DNA from: Variibacter gotjawalensis
GTDB taxonomy: Bacteria > Pseudomonadota > Alphaproteobacteria > Rhizobiales > Xanthobacteraceae
Direction: 5' to 3'
Length of the DNA: 64,000 bases
Assembly (NCBI RefSeq): GCF_002355335.1
Contig: NZ_AP014946.1
Coordinates: 821,501 to 885,500 of the forward strand
The notes under the pieces were generated by a model. It was given only the letters and a program-made list of their open reading frames with translations. It did not search any database and was not told the origin of the DNA. The translations under genes and the position numbers were made by a program. Shown one piece after another: positions 35,758 to 45,109 of this stretch (positions are counted from its first letter, which is position 1; each line of letters starts with the position of its first letter).

Positions 35758-37106
35758 TGACGATGCATTTCGCACGACGCGCCGCCCTTGGGCTTCTCAC
35801 CGTCGCGACCATCGCGCTGACTGCGTCTAACGCCTTCGCGCAGAAGATCGAACGTATCGTCACGCCGGCCGGCATCGAAGCGTGGCTGGTCGAAGATCAC
35901 ACGGTGCCGCTGGTGGCGCTGCAGTTCGCATTCTCGGGCGGCGCGAGCCAGGACCCGAAGGATAAGCCGGGCGTCGCGCATATGACGGCGTCGATGCTGG
36001 ACGAGGGCGCCGGCGATCTCGATTCGAGTTCGTTCCAGGAGCGGCTCGAACGCGACGCGATCGAGATGACGTTCAACGCCGATCGCGATCACTTCCGCGG
36101 TGGTTTGCGCACGTTGTCCGAGCATCGCGAAAAGGCGTTCGGTCTGTTGCGTCTTGCACTCAACGATCCGCGTTTCGACGAAAGCGCGCTCGATCGCACG
36201 CGCGCGCAGGTGCTGGCGCAAATTCGCCGCGAGAGCACCGATCCGGGCAGCATCGCCGGCAAATCGTGGTGGAGCACCGCGTTCCCCAATCACCCATACG
36301 GCCAGCCGACCGGTGGTTCGAGCGAGAGCGTTCCGCAGATCAAGCGCGAAGACCTGCAGACCTATCATCGCCGCGTGCTGACGCGCGAACGTCTCAAGAT
36401 CGCGATCGTCGGCGACATCGATCCGGCCGCTGCGAAGACAGTGATCGACGATATCTTCGGCAAGTTGCCGGCGAAATCGGAGCTGACCCCGGTGCCGGTC
36501 GTAAAGCCGGTCGCGCTCGGCCAGAAGAATGCCGTTCCGTTCGACACGCCGCAGAGCGTCGTCAGCTTTGGCGGCGTCGGCCTGCCGCGCAAAGACCCCG
36601 ATTACATGACGGCCTATATCGTCAATCACATCCTGGGCGGCGGCTCTTTCACGTCGCGGCTGTATCAAGAAGTGCGCGAGAAGCGCGGTCTTGCTTACGG
36701 CGTCTCGACCTATCTCTACCCGATGGAATTCTCGGCGCTCTATATGGGCTACACGCAGGTGCGTGCCGAGAAGACCGACGAGTCGATCGCCGTCATGCAG
36801 CACGAAATCCGCCGCATGGCCGAGACCGGCCCGACCGAAGACGAGCTCGCGAAAGCTAAAGATTATCTCAAAGGCTCGTATGCGCTCGGCTTCGACACCT
36901 CGACGAAGATTGCCGCGCAACTGCTTGGCCTGCAGCTGCAGGGCCTCGGCATTGATTACATCACGACACGAGAGAAGTTGATCGACGCCGTGACCATCGC
37001 GGACGCAAAGCGCGTCGCAAAATCGTTGCTCGAAGGTGGTTTACACTTCACGGTCGTCGGCCGCCCGGCTGCCGCTACGGGTTCACGATCGAACAATCCG
37101 GGCTGA
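35757..37106 (+). CDS. M16 family peptidase-like protein, non-catalytic subunit
   Basis: A 449-residue partner of the preceding peptidase, also with a signal peptide (ending SNAFAQ). The equivalent of the zinc motif reads GVAHMTASMLDEGAG, without the HxxEH residues, so it should be inactive. R/Y residues in the second domain (REKRGLAYGVSTYLYP) are the conserved pair that supports substrate binding in trans, as in mitochondrial processing peptidase. The start is ATG overlapping the previous stop by one base; GTG three bases earlier is possible. A terminator follows. Confidence 0.9.
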   Translation: MTMHFARRAALGLLTVATIALTASNAFAQKIERIVTPAGIEAWLVEDHTVPLVALQFAFSGGASQDPKDKPGVAHMTASMLDEGAGDLDSSSFQERLERDAIEMTFNADRDHFRGGLRTLSEHREKAFGLLRLALNDPRFDESALDRTRAQVLAQIRRESTDPGSIAGKSWWSTAFPNHPYGQPTGGSSESVPQIKREDLQTYHRRVLTRERLKIAIVGDIDPAAAKTVIDDIFGKLPAKSELTPVPVVKPVALGQKNAVPFDTPQSVVSFGGVGLPRKDPDYMTAYIVNHILGGGSFTSRLYQEVREKRGLAYGVSTYLYPMEFSALYMGYTQVRAEKTDESIAVMQHEIRRMAETGPTEDELAKAKDYLKGSYALGFDTSTKIAAQLLGLQLQGLGIDYITTREKLIDAVTIADAKRVAKSLLEGGLHFTVVGRPAAATGSRSNNPG

Positions 37107-37131
37107 GCAACGTTTCCGTAAACAACGTTGA

Positions 37132-37160
37132 GTATGCCGGGCTCCTCGGCATACGTTTTG
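37132..37160 (+). terminator. Terminator after the lspA-M16 operon
   Basis: GTATGCCG and CGGCATAC form an 8-bp stem with a 7-base loop, followed by GTTTTG. It separates the peptidase operon from pgi. Confidence 0.7.
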
Positions 37161-37193
37161 CCTGCCTAAATATCCGTCCTCGGAGCTCCCATC

Positions 37194-38516
37194 ATGTCGT
37201 CAATCATCCAATCGATCGAAAGCGCGCGCGAAGAGCGCGTCGGGCGTGAAGGTGTTGCACCCGCGACCCTGAACGCCATGCTGGAGCGCGCCGAAGGTGG
37301 GCTCAAATGGCTGCGCGAGCGACATGCCGACAAGGGCTTGGCGCTGCTTCAGCTGCCGGCGCAGACGAGCGATTTAGCGTCGATCAAGAAGGCAGCCGAC
37401 AAACTGCGCGACGGCGCGACCGATGTGGTTCTGCTCGGCACCGGCGGTTCGAGCCTCGGCGGCCAGACGCTGGCGCAGCTTGCCGATCACGCGGTTGCAG
37501 GAGCCGGCAGCCTGCGGAGCGGTCCGCAACTACACTTCATGGACAATCTCGACCCGATCACCTTCGGCTCGTTGCTCGATCGCTTGCCGCTGAAGACCTC
37601 GCGCTTCGTCGCGATCTCGAAGTCGGGCGGCACCGGCGAGACTTTGATGCAGACGATCGCGGTGCTGACCGCGCTCGAAAAAGCCGGTCTCGGCGACACG
37701 ATCTCAAAAGTCATGGTCGGCCTGACCGAGCCGAACAAACCCGGCAATCGCAACGGCCTGCGTGATCTCTTGTCGAAGTACGACGTCGAGATCCTCGACC
37801 ACGACACCGGCGTCGGCGGCCGCTTCTCTGCGCTGACCAATGTCGGCCTGATCCCGGCGGCGGTGCTCGGCCTCGATATCGCGGCGATCCGCCAGGGCGC
37901 GGGCCAGGCGCTCGCGCCGGTGCTCGCCGGCAAATCCGCGAAAGACGTTTCGTCCGCGCTCGGCGCATCGCTCGCGGTGGCGCTCGCGGAAAGCCGCGGC
38001 AAGACGGTCTCGGTCGTCATGCCTTACACGGACCGGCTGGAGCGCATGACACGCTGGTACGTCCAGCTCTGGGCCGAGAGCCTCGGCAAGGACGGCAAGG
38101 GCACGACGCCGCTCGGCTGTAACGGCCCTGTCGATCAGCACAGTCAGTTGCAGCTCTTTATCGGCGGCCCGCGCGACAAACTCTTCACCGTGATCACGAC
38201 ATCGCCGGCCGGCAGGGGCCCGGTGATGGACGCGAAACTGTCGGCACTCGCCGGTGAGCCGGATTTCGCCGGCAAGACGATCGGCGATCTTGTTGCGGCG
38301 CAAGGCCGCGCGACGGCGGAAACACTGGCGAAGAACGGCTGCCCGGTGCGCACGATCCACATTCCGACGCTCGACGAAAAGTCGCTCGGCGAATTGCTGA
38401 TGCATTACATGCTGGAGACGATCATCGCGGCGCATCTGATCGGCGTCGATGCGTTTGATCAGCCGGCGGTCGAAGAGGGTAAAATTCTCGCGAAGCAGTA
38501 CCTCAACGGCAAATAG
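37194..38516 (+). CDS. pgi: Glucose-6-phosphate isomerase
   Basis: Interconverts glucose 6-phosphate and fructose 6-phosphate in the cytoplasm. The 440-residue protein belongs to the shorter bacterial PGI branch. GTGGSSLGGQTL (about residues 82-93) and SKSGGTGETLMQT (about 143-155) bind the phosphate in the two SIS domains; GRFSALTNVGLIPA and NGPVDQHSQLQLFIGGP hold the catalytic Glu and His positions. The last block, VDAFDQPAVEEGKILAKQYL, supplies the catalytic lysine region. It follows its own 40-bp leader after the terminator. Confidence 0.94.
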   Translation: MSSIIQSIESAREERVGREGVAPATLNAMLERAEGGLKWLRERHADKGLALLQLPAQTSDLASIKKAADKLRDGATDVVLLGTGGSSLGGQTLAQLADHAVAGAGSLRSGPQLHFMDNLDPITFGSLLDRLPLKTSRFVAISKSGGTGETLMQTIAVLTALEKAGLGDTISKVMVGLTEPNKPGNRNGLRDLLSKYDVEILDHDTGVGGRFSALTNVGLIPAAVLGLDIAAIRQGAGQALAPVLAGKSAKDVSSALGASLAVALAESRGKTVSVVMPYTDRLERMTRWYVQLWAESLGKDGKGTTPLGCNGPVDQHSQLQLFIGGPRDKLFTVITTSPAGRGPVMDAKLSALAGEPDFAGKTIGDLVAAQGRATAETLAKNGCPVRTIHIPTLDEKSLGELLMHYMLETIIAAHLIGVDAFDQPAVEEGKILAKQYLNGK

Positions 38517-38523
38517 AGAATTC

Positions 38524-38632
38524 CGTCATGGCCCAGCTTGTCCGGGCCATCCACGTCTTACTTTTTTCATTCTGCGGCAAAGACGTGGATGGCCCGCATG
38601 AGGCTGCCCCAAAGGGCACCAGGGCCATGACG
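38524..38632. repeat. REP-like nested palindrome
   Basis: An outer repeat, CGTCATGGCCC with GGGCCATGACG (11 bp), encloses an inner 16-bp repeat at 38544-38559 and 38580-38595, beginning GGGCCATCC. Both are perfect. The element fills the gap between pgi and the EF-G-like gene; the remaining 160 bp hold only the leader of the latter. No ORF is present. Confidence 0.85.
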
Positions 38633-38793
38633 TATCGAGAGGCTGAGCGAGATTTCTCCTCTTTCGCCTTGCCAGCTTCGCCGTAGCCTGAGACCATGTT
38701 GCTCCAAGGCGGGGCCACCGCCCCGTCAGACGCATCGGGCGTTTCGCCGAGAGCGTTTCGCCCGTTGCGTGAAAAACGGAACGGGAGGCAACC

Positions 38794-40842
38794 ATGGCCA
38801 ATGGCGGCACGAGTCCGAAGGGTCCCCGGTGTATTGCGCTGGTGGGCCCGTTCCAGAGCGGCAAAACCACACTTCTTGAAGCGATTTTGGCGCGCACTGG
38901 CGCGATAACACGTCAGGGAACAGTTGAGGCCGGCACCACGGTCGGCGATGCGAGCGCGGAAGCGCGGCATCACAAGATGAGCGTCGAGCTCTCTTTCGCA
39001 ACGACAAATTATCTCGGCGACGACTACACTTTCATCGATTGCCCGGGCTCGGTCGAGTTCCTGCACGATATGCGCAACGCGCTGCGCGTGTGCGACGCCG
39101 CGGTCGTCGTCTGCGAAGCGGACGAGCGCAAAGTCCCGCAGCTGCAACTCATTCTGCGCGAGCTCGAAGACCTCAAGATTCCGCGCATCCTGTTCCTCAA
39201 CAAGATCGATAAAGCTGACAAGCGCGTCCGCGAGACGCTCACCGTATTGCAGCCGGCGTCGCAGGTGCCGCTCGTGCTGCGGCAGATTCCGATTTGGTCC
39301 GGCGAGATCGTAACCGGCTTCGTCGATCTCGCGCTCGAACGCGCGCATGTTTACAAGGAGCACGCACCATCCGAAGTCGTCGATCTCAAGGGCGAGAATC
39401 TCGACCGCGAGAAGGAAGCGCGCTTCTCGATGCTCGAAAAGCTTGCGGATCATGACGACGAACTGATGGAGCAGTTGCTCGAGGACATTCCGCCGCCGCG
39501 CGACAAAGTCTTCGACGATCTCACCAAGGAATTCGCCGACGGTTTGATCTGCCCCGTCATGATCGGCGTCGCGACGCGGACCAACGGTGTCCAGCGTTTG
39601 CTCAAAGCCCTGCGCCACGACATTCCGGGCGCGGCGGAAACAGCGAAGCGCCTCGGCGTTGCGGCGGACGGTGATCCGACCGCTTTCGTCATCAAGACGC
39701 TGCATACGGCGCATGGCGGCAAGCTCTCGGTCGCGCGCGTGCTCTCGGGTCAGATCGGCGATGGCTCGACGCTACTCTCACCCGAGCGCGAGGCCGGCCG
39801 CGTCTCCGGTGTGTTCAAACTTTCAGGCCAGACCGGAGAGAAGCGCGGCCCCGCGCAGATCGGCGAGACCGTCGGTTTCGGCAAGCTCGACTATGCGCAT
39901 ACGGGTGAAACGCTCTCCGCCGGCAAGCAGGCGCCGGCCGCGCTCGACGCCGGCGTCGCGCATCAGCCCGTGCTGTCGATCGCGGCCTATGCGAAGGATC
40001 GCAAGGACGACGTGAAGCTCGGCCAGGCCTTGCAGAAGCTGCAGGAGGAAGACCCGTCGCTCTCGATCGTGCACAACCCGGAAACGCACGAGGTGATCCT
40101 TTACGGCCAAGGCGAGATGCATCTGCGCGTCGCGACCGAGCGGCTCGCGCAGCGCTTCGGCGTTTCAATCGGCACACGGCCGCCGACCGTCGGCTATCGC
40201 GAGACGATTCGCAAAGGCGCGACGCAGCGCGGCCGCCACAAGAAGCAATCGGGTGGCCACGGCCAGTTCGGCGATGTCGTGCTGGAAATTCAGCCGCAGC
40301 CGCGCGGCGCCGGGTTCGCCTTCTCGGAGCGCATCACCGGCGGCGTCGTGCCGCGCAACTACATCCCATCGGTCGAGGAAGGCGTGATCGACGGCCTCAA
40401 ACACGGGCCACTCGGCTTCCCGGTGGTCGATGTTGCGGTCGCGTTGATCGACGGCTCGTATCACACGGTCGATTCGTCCGACATGGCGTTCCGCACCGCC
40501 GGGCGCATCGGTGTTGTCGATGCCTTGCCGCAGTGTCAGCCGGTGCTGCTCGAACCCATCCACCGCGTCGAGATCCATTGTCCGTCCGATGCGCAGGCGA
40601 AGGTCAATGCGATCGTCTCCTCGCGGCGCGGCCAATTGCTCGGCTTCGACAGCCGCGAGGGCTGGCCCGGGTGGGATACCGTGCAGGCGATGATGCCGGA
40701 AGCCGAGATCGGCGACCTCATCGTCGAACTGCGCTCGGCGACGGCGGGCGTTGCGACTTACGAGACATCCTTCGACCACATGGCTGAGCTGTCGGGACGC
40801 CCGGCGGATCAAATCGTCGCGGCGCGCAAAACCGCCGCGTAA
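38794..40842 (+). CDS. EF-G-like translational GTPase (EF-G2 type)
   Basis: A 682-residue paralogue of elongation factor G with the full domain order (G, II, III, IV, V). The P loop is GPFQSGKTT (18-26), G4 is NKID, and domain IV has GGVVPRNYIPSVEEG. Switch II reads DCPGSVEF, with Ser86 where canonical EF-G has the catalytic His of DxPGH. I believe this is shared by the whole EF-G-like branch. The canonical elongation factor is therefore encoded elsewhere, and this one may act in ribosome rescue, recycling or regulation. A GGGAGG site precedes the ATG. It is not near other translation genes. Confidence 0.88.
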   Translation: MANGGTSPKGPRCIALVGPFQSGKTTLLEAILARTGAITRQGTVEAGTTVGDASAEARHHKMSVELSFATTNYLGDDYTFIDCPGSVEFLHDMRNALRVCDAAVVVCEADERKVPQLQLILRELEDLKIPRILFLNKIDKADKRVRETLTVLQPASQVPLVLRQIPIWSGEIVTGFVDLALERAHVYKEHAPSEVVDLKGENLDREKEARFSMLEKLADHDDELMEQLLEDIPPPRDKVFDDLTKEFADGLICPVMIGVATRTNGVQRLLKALRHDIPGAAETAKRLGVAADGDPTAFVIKTLHTAHGGKLSVARVLSGQIGDGSTLLSPEREAGRVSGVFKLSGQTGEKRGPAQIGETVGFGKLDYAHTGETLSAGKQAPAALDAGVAHQPVLSIAAYAKDRKDDVKLGQALQKLQEEDPSLSIVHNPETHEVILYGQGEMHLRVATERLAQRFGVSIGTRPPTVGYRETIRKGATQRGRHKKQSGGHGQFGDVVLEIQPQPRGAGFAFSERITGGVVPRNYIPSVEEGVIDGLKHGPLGFPVVDVAVALIDGSYHTVDSSDMAFRTAGRIGVVDALPQCQPVLLEPIHRVEIHCPSDAQAKVNAIVSSRRGQLLGFDSREGWPGWDTVQAMMPEAEIGDLIVELRSATAGVATYETSFDHMAELSGRPADQIVAARKTAA

Positions 40843-40865
40843 GTTTCCTTCACGCGGAAGTTTGG

Positions 40866-40895
40866 CACCGGAAGCCGCATAGCGGCCATCCGGTG
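40866..40895. repeat. Intergenic hairpin after the EF-G-like gene
   Basis: CACCGG, then GCCGC-ATA-GCGGC, then CCGGTG form an interrupted stem. There is no T run, so it is either a weak terminator or an mRNA-stabilising hairpin. Confidence 0.4.
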
Positions 40896-40967
40896 TCTCC
40901 GCGCGTGTTGTGAAGCGCGAACGCAGCCGCTAAGAAATTTGCCAACGACAGGGAGCAAACAACAAAA

Positions 40968-41765
40968 ATGACCGCTTACACATCGATCGGCGTCGAGACC
41001 CACGGCCATGTCGGCCTCGTCGAAATCCGCAAGCCGCCGCTGAATTTCTTCGACGTCGTCCTCATTCGCGAGATCGGCTCCGCCTTCGATGCGTTCGATG
41101 CCGATCCGAACATCCGCGCGACCGTGCTGGCCGCGCAGGGCAAGGTCTTCTGCGCCGGCGCCGATTTCGGCGACGGCCGCGCGCTGAACAACAGCGGACA
41201 GCTTGAAGGCAATCTGCCGCAAGGCATCGTCGGCAACCTGTACCAAGAAGCCGTGCGACTTTATCGCCTGAAGAAGCCGATGGTCGGCGCGATCCAGGGT
41301 GCGGCGGTCGGCGGCGGCCTCGGCCTCGCCGTGGTGCCGGATTTCCGCGTCGCGGCGCCGGAAGCGCGCTTCTGCGCCAACTTCACACGCCTCGGTTTCC
41401 ATCCGGGCTTCGGCCTGACGACAACGCTGCCGCGCGTGGTCGGTCATCAGAATGCCGCGCTGATGTTCTACACGTCGCGCCGCTTCACCGGCGAAGAGGC
41501 GCAGCGCATGGGCCTTGTCGATGTGCTGGTCCCGCTCGCCGACGTGCGCAAGGAAGCGCTGAAGCTCGCCGCCGAGATCGCCGAGAACTCGCCGCTCGGC
41601 ACGCTGTCGACGCGCGCGACGATGCGTCAGGGTCTGGCCGACGCGGTCGCCAAGACGACCGATCACGAACTCGCCGAGCAGGACAAGCTGCGCGAGACCG
41701 CCGACTTCAAGGAAGGCGTGAAGGCTGTCGCCGAACGCCGCGTGCCGAATTTCGTCGGCCGCTGA
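40968..41765 (+). CDS. Enoyl-CoA hydratase/isomerase family protein
   Basis: Crotonase-fold protein of 265 residues that acts on acyl-CoA thioesters. The oxyanion-hole segments are AAQGKVFCAGADFGDG (about residues 49-64) and IQGAAVGGGLGLAVVPDFRVAA (about 108-129). The first catalytic Glu of hydratases falls in NFTRLGFHPGFGLT, where Gly or His replaces it, so the reaction may be isomerisation or another crotonase chemistry rather than hydration. An AGGGAG site precedes the start. The following TPP-enzyme gene is 184 bp away with REP-like palindromes between, so co-transcription is uncertain. Confidence 0.85.
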   Translation: MTAYTSIGVETHGHVGLVEIRKPPLNFFDVVLIREIGSAFDAFDADPNIRATVLAAQGKVFCAGADFGDGRALNNSGQLEGNLPQGIVGNLYQEAVRLYRLKKPMVGAIQGAAVGGGLGLAVVPDFRVAAPEARFCANFTRLGFHPGFGLTTTLPRVVGHQNAALMFYTSRRFTGEEAQRMGLVDVLVPLADVRKEALKLAAEIAENSPLGTLSTRATMRQGLADAVAKTTDHELAEQDKLRETADFKEGVKAVAERRVPNFVGR

Positions 41766-41785
41766 AAGTGAGATGCGCTCTTAAG

Positions 41786-41901
41786 CCCTCTCCCGTTTAC
41801 GGGAGAGGGTGGCGAGCAACGCGAGCCGGGTGAGGGGAAGTCACAAACACCGCGCTTGTTGATTGCCCTCACCCTGTCCCTCTCCCGCAAGCGGGAGAGG
41901 G
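41786..41901. repeat. REP-like palindrome cluster
   Basis: Three inverted repeats in a row: CCCTCTCCCG-TTTA-CGGGAGAGGG, GGGTGAGGG with CCCTCACCC, and CCCTCTCCCGC-AA-GCGGGAGAGGG. The first and third are near-identical and the second brackets the space between them. Confidence 0.85.
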
Positions 41902-41949
41902 GACGCTGGAACCGAGCCGCAGCATAGGCGGCGCAGTTTGGAAAGATCG

Positions 41950-43509
41950 ATGACCGAGACAATGAACGGCGCCGAAAGCCTTGTGCGCACGCTGGTGGAC
42001 GGCGGCGTCAATGTCAGCTTCACCAATCCGGGCACATCCGAAATGCACTTCGTCGCGGCGCTCGATCGCGTCGAAGGCATGCGCTGCATCCTGACGCTGT
42101 TCGAAGGCGTCGCGACCGGCGCGGCTGACGGCTACGCGCGCATGGCGGAGAAGCCAGCTTCAACGCTGCTCCATCTCGGTCCCGGTTTGGCGAATGGTCT
42201 CGCCAACCTGCACAACGCGAAGAAAGCGTCGACGCCGATGGTCAACATCGTCGGCGATCACGCGACCTATCATCGCGACTACGATGCGCCATTGACTTCG
42301 GACATCGAGACGGCCGCAAAGCCGTTCTCAGGTTGGGTGCGCACATCGCCGAATGCGAAGCGCGTTGCGGAAGATGGTGCTGCCGCCGTCGCGGCCGCGC
42401 AGAACGCCCCTGGGCAGGTCGCGACGCTGATCCTTCCCGGTGACACCGCATGGGACGAAGGCTCGGGTCCTGCAAAGATTCCCGAAATCCCGACGCGCAA
42501 GCGCGTCAGCGAGGAAGCTGTGCGCGCGAGTGCGAAAGCGCTGACTTCGGGTGAGCCCGCGTTGCTGCTACTCGCGGGAGCGGCGCTGAAAGTTCACGGG
42601 CTTGAACTTGCCGCGCGCATCGCGGCGAAGACGGGCTGCCGTTTCATGGCGCAGACCTTCAACGCGCGCATGGATCGCGGCGCCGGCTCGATCGCGATTG
42701 AGCGCATTCCGTATCCGGTCGATCAGGCGGTAGAGACGCTGAAGGGCCTCAAGCACATCGTCCTCGCGGGCAGCCGCGTTCCAGTCGGCTTCTTTGCCTA
42801 CCCGAACAAGCCGAGCTTGCTGTCCCCGAAGGATACAGAGTTCACCAAGCTCGCCGAGCTTGAGGAAGATATCGTGCACGCGCTCGAATGGCTCGCCGAC
42901 GAACTCGGCGCGACGAAGACGCCAATCACCAACAACCAGTATGCGCCGCCGAAAGCCGGCACCGGCAAAATCGGCGCTGCGACGCTGGCGCCGTCGATCG
43001 GTGCCCTGATCCCCGAAAACGCGATCGTCGTCGACGAAGGCGTCTCGACCGGCCGCGGCTTTTTCCCGATGACGCAGAGCGCGCATCCGCACGTGTGGCT
43101 GCAGAATATGGGCGGCTCGATCGGCATCGGCATGCCGCTGGCGACCGGCGCCGCTGTCGCGTGCCCGGACCGTCCGGTGCTCAATCTCGAGGGCGACGGC
43201 TCCGCAATGTACACGATCCAGGCGCTGTGGACGCAGGCGCGCGAACAGCTCAACGTCACGACCGTGATCTTCGCCAATCGCAAATACGCGATCCTGCTCG
43301 GCGAACTCGTCAATGTCGGCGCGCAGAATGTCGGCCGCAAAGCGCTCGACATGCTCGACCTCAGCCGTCCGGATTTGAACTTCGTCGATCTCGCGCGCGG
43401 CATGGGTGTGCCGGGCGAGCGCGTGACCGATATGGAGAGCTTCAATAAGGCGGTAGCGCACGGGCTTTCGACGCCGGGCCCGTATCTGATCGAAGCGATG
43501 ATCGATTAA
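41950..43509 (+). CDS. Thiamine-diphosphate enzyme, acetolactate synthase large-subunit-like
   Basis: ThDP-dependent decarboxylase/synthase of 519 residues. The start is set at MTETMNGAESLVRTLVDGG, with 29 codons discarded because they lie in the REP-like repeat. FTNPGTSEMHF holds the catalytic Glu that activates ThDP; EGDGSAMYTIQALW, then NRKYAIL, is the GDG..N metal/ThDP motif. Such proteins are often annotated as acetolactate synthase, but no ilvH regulatory subunit is adjacent, and the sequence suits a decarboxylase of 2-oxo acids, perhaps aromatic, just as well. The exact substrate is open. Confidence 0.82.
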   Translation: MTETMNGAESLVRTLVDGGVNVSFTNPGTSEMHFVAALDRVEGMRCILTLFEGVATGAADGYARMAEKPASTLLHLGPGLANGLANLHNAKKASTPMVNIVGDHATYHRDYDAPLTSDIETAAKPFSGWVRTSPNAKRVAEDGAAAVAAAQNAPGQVATLILPGDTAWDEGSGPAKIPEIPTRKRVSEEAVRASAKALTSGEPALLLLAGAALKVHGLELAARIAAKTGCRFMAQTFNARMDRGAGSIAIERIPYPVDQAVETLKGLKHIVLAGSRVPVGFFAYPNKPSLLSPKDTEFTKLAELEEDIVHALEWLADELGATKTPITNNQYAPPKAGTGKIGAATLAPSIGALIPENAIVVDEGVSTGRGFFPMTQSAHPHVWLQNMGGSIGIGMPLATGAAVACPDRPVLNLEGDGSAMYTIQALWTQAREQLNVTTVIFANRKYAILLGELVNVGAQNVGRKALDMLDLSRPDLNFVDLARGMGVPGERVTDMESFNKAVAHGLSTPGPYLIEAMID

Positions 43510-43530
43510 GTCGCGGCTTAGCCGCAAACT

Positions 43531-43671
43531 CCATCCCTCCCCCGAAGGGGGAGGGTCCGCGCAACGCGCGGGGGTGGGGGTGGCGTTCGTCGGCGCGCGA
43601 GATTACCCCACCCGTCCGCCTGCGGCGGACACCCTCCCCGTCTGGTCCCTGCGGGACCCGGGGAGGGATGG
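43531..43671. repeat. REP-like palindrome cluster
   Basis: CCATCCCTCCCC at the left edge pairs with GGGGAGGGATGG at the right, enclosing smaller palindromes such as CCCCC-GAA-GGGGG and GTCCGCC-TGC-GGCGGAC. It separates the convergent TPP-enzyme and cysG genes. Confidence 0.85.
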
Positions 43672-43690
43672 TGGGTGACGCGCTGCTCAG

Positions 43691-45109
43691 CTAAGCCGCC
43701 GCCTCATTCACCACGCCGCCGACGATCACGATCGTCGGCTGATCGCTGCCGCGCGGCGCGCTCGCCGCAAGCGCACCAACCGTCGAGAAATCCCAAGCTT
43801 CGCCGCGATGCGTGACACCGCGCCCGATGGCGACCGGCGTCTCCGCTGCAGCGCCCTGCTCCAGCAAACGCTGCGACAAAATCGAAAGCGTCTTGGCGCC
43901 CATATAAACGACCGTGGTCGCGCGCGGGTCCGCGAGCGCCGCGATGTCGAGGTCCGGCGGCAGTCCGCCGTTTGAGTCATGCCCGGTGACGAACTGCACG
44001 CGCTGCGCGATCTGCCGCTGCGTCAGCGAAATGCCGAGCGAAGCCGCCGCCGCGCTCGCCGTTGTGACGCCCGGAATGACGCGGGCTGGGATCTTCTCGG
44101 CGCGCAAGGCCGAAAGCTCTTCGCTCGTCCGCCCGAACACGGCCGGGTCGCCACCCTTGAGGCGCACGACGCGGTGGCCGTCCTTCGCGAGCTTCACCAA
44201 CAGCGCGTTGATGTCGGATTGCGAGACGGTGGCGCCGTGACCTTTCTTGCCGACCAGGATGCGGCGTGCCTCGCGGCGGCCAAGCTCCAGTGCATCGACC
44301 GAGACGAGACGATCGTAGACGATGACGTCGGCCGCCTGCAGCTCGCGCACGGCGCGCATCGTCAAAAGCTCCGGATCGCCCGGACCTGCGCCGACGATGA
44401 TGACCTCGCCGACTTGCGCCGGCGCGTCATCGTTAGCGATGCCGCGCGCGATATCTTCCAGCTTCTCGAGCCGAGCGTCTTCATCCGCTTGTGATACGAA
44501 CGTCACGTTGACGAAGGCCTCCCAGAAGCGGCGGCGCCCCGCACGCTCCGGCACAATGTCCTTCAAGCGCTTGCGAAATTGCTTCGCGGCCGCCGTCCAA
44601 GCACCGAGGCCCTTCGGCAAGACAGCTTCGATCTTACGGCGGATCGCTTGCCCGAGGATCGGCGCGGCCCCGTCGGTCGAAATACCGATGACGACGGGCG
44701 CGCGATTGACGATGGTGCCGAACTGAAAATCGCAGGCGTCCGGTTGGTCGATGACATTGACCAGCACGCCCCGGCTCCGCGCCGAAGCGCAGAACTCGTC
44801 GCGATCATCGCCACCCTCGGTGATGGCGAGCCAGACATGATCGAAATCGCCGGCGCGCCAGCGGCGCGGCGTCCAATAGATCTCGCGGCCCGAGTCGATC
44901 AGCGACGACAACTCGTGGCAGATCTCGTCGGCATAGACTTGGACGATCGCGCCGGCGGCCGAGAACAACTCGGCCTTCCACGCGACCATGTCGCTGCCGC
45001 CCGCGATCAGTACGCGCTTGCCGATCAGGTCCATGAAAATCGGCAGTTTCGGCAGCGTCGCGAGGCGCGCCGGCCGTGTCTCCTGCGGGGCGACATATTG
45101 GTTCATCAC
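43691..45109 (-). CDS. cysG: Siroheme synthase (uroporphyrinogen-III methyltransferase / precorrin-2 dehydrogenase / ferrochelatase)
   Basis: Trifunctional enzyme of 472 residues that makes siroheme for the adjacent sulfite reductase. The N-terminal half (about 20-230) is the dehydrogenase/ferrochelatase: a Rossmann loop GKRVLIAGGSDMVAWK, and NVIDQPDACDF with the conserved catalytic Asp. The C-terminal half (about 235-470) is the SAM-dependent methyltransferase: VIIVGAGPGDPELLTMRA, YDRLVS, RLKGGDPAVFGR and TGHDSNGG. Its start overlaps the cysI stop by 4 bp, so product and user of siroheme are translated together. It is the last gene of the cysJ-cysI-cysG operon. Confidence 0.94.
   Translation of the reverse strand: MMNQYVAPQETRPARLATLPKLPIFMDLIGKRVLIAGGSDMVAWKAELFSAAGAIVQVYADEICHELSSLIDSGREIYWTPRRWRAGDFDHVWLAITEGGDDRDEFCASARSRGVLVNVIDQPDACDFQFGTIVNRAPVVIGISTDGAAPILGQAIRRKIEAVLPKGLGAWTAAAKQFRKRLKDIVPERAGRRRFWEAFVNVTFVSQADEDARLEKLEDIARGIANDDAPAQVGEVIIVGAGPGDPELLTMRAVRELQAADVIVYDRLVSVDALELGRREARRILVGKKGHGATVSQSDINALLVKLAKDGHRVVRLKGGDPAVFGRTSEELSALRAEKIPARVIPGVTTASAAAASLGISLTQRQIAQRVQFVTGHDSNGGLPPDLDIAALADPRATTVVYMGAKTLSILSQRLLEQGAAAETPVAIGRGVTHRGEAWDFSTVGALAASAPRGSDQPTIVIVGGVVNEAAA

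Noticed and set aside
41863-41949. 29 extra N-terminal codons for the TPP enzyme
   Set aside because: They translate the REP-like palindrome; homologous proteins begin at the ATG at 41950.
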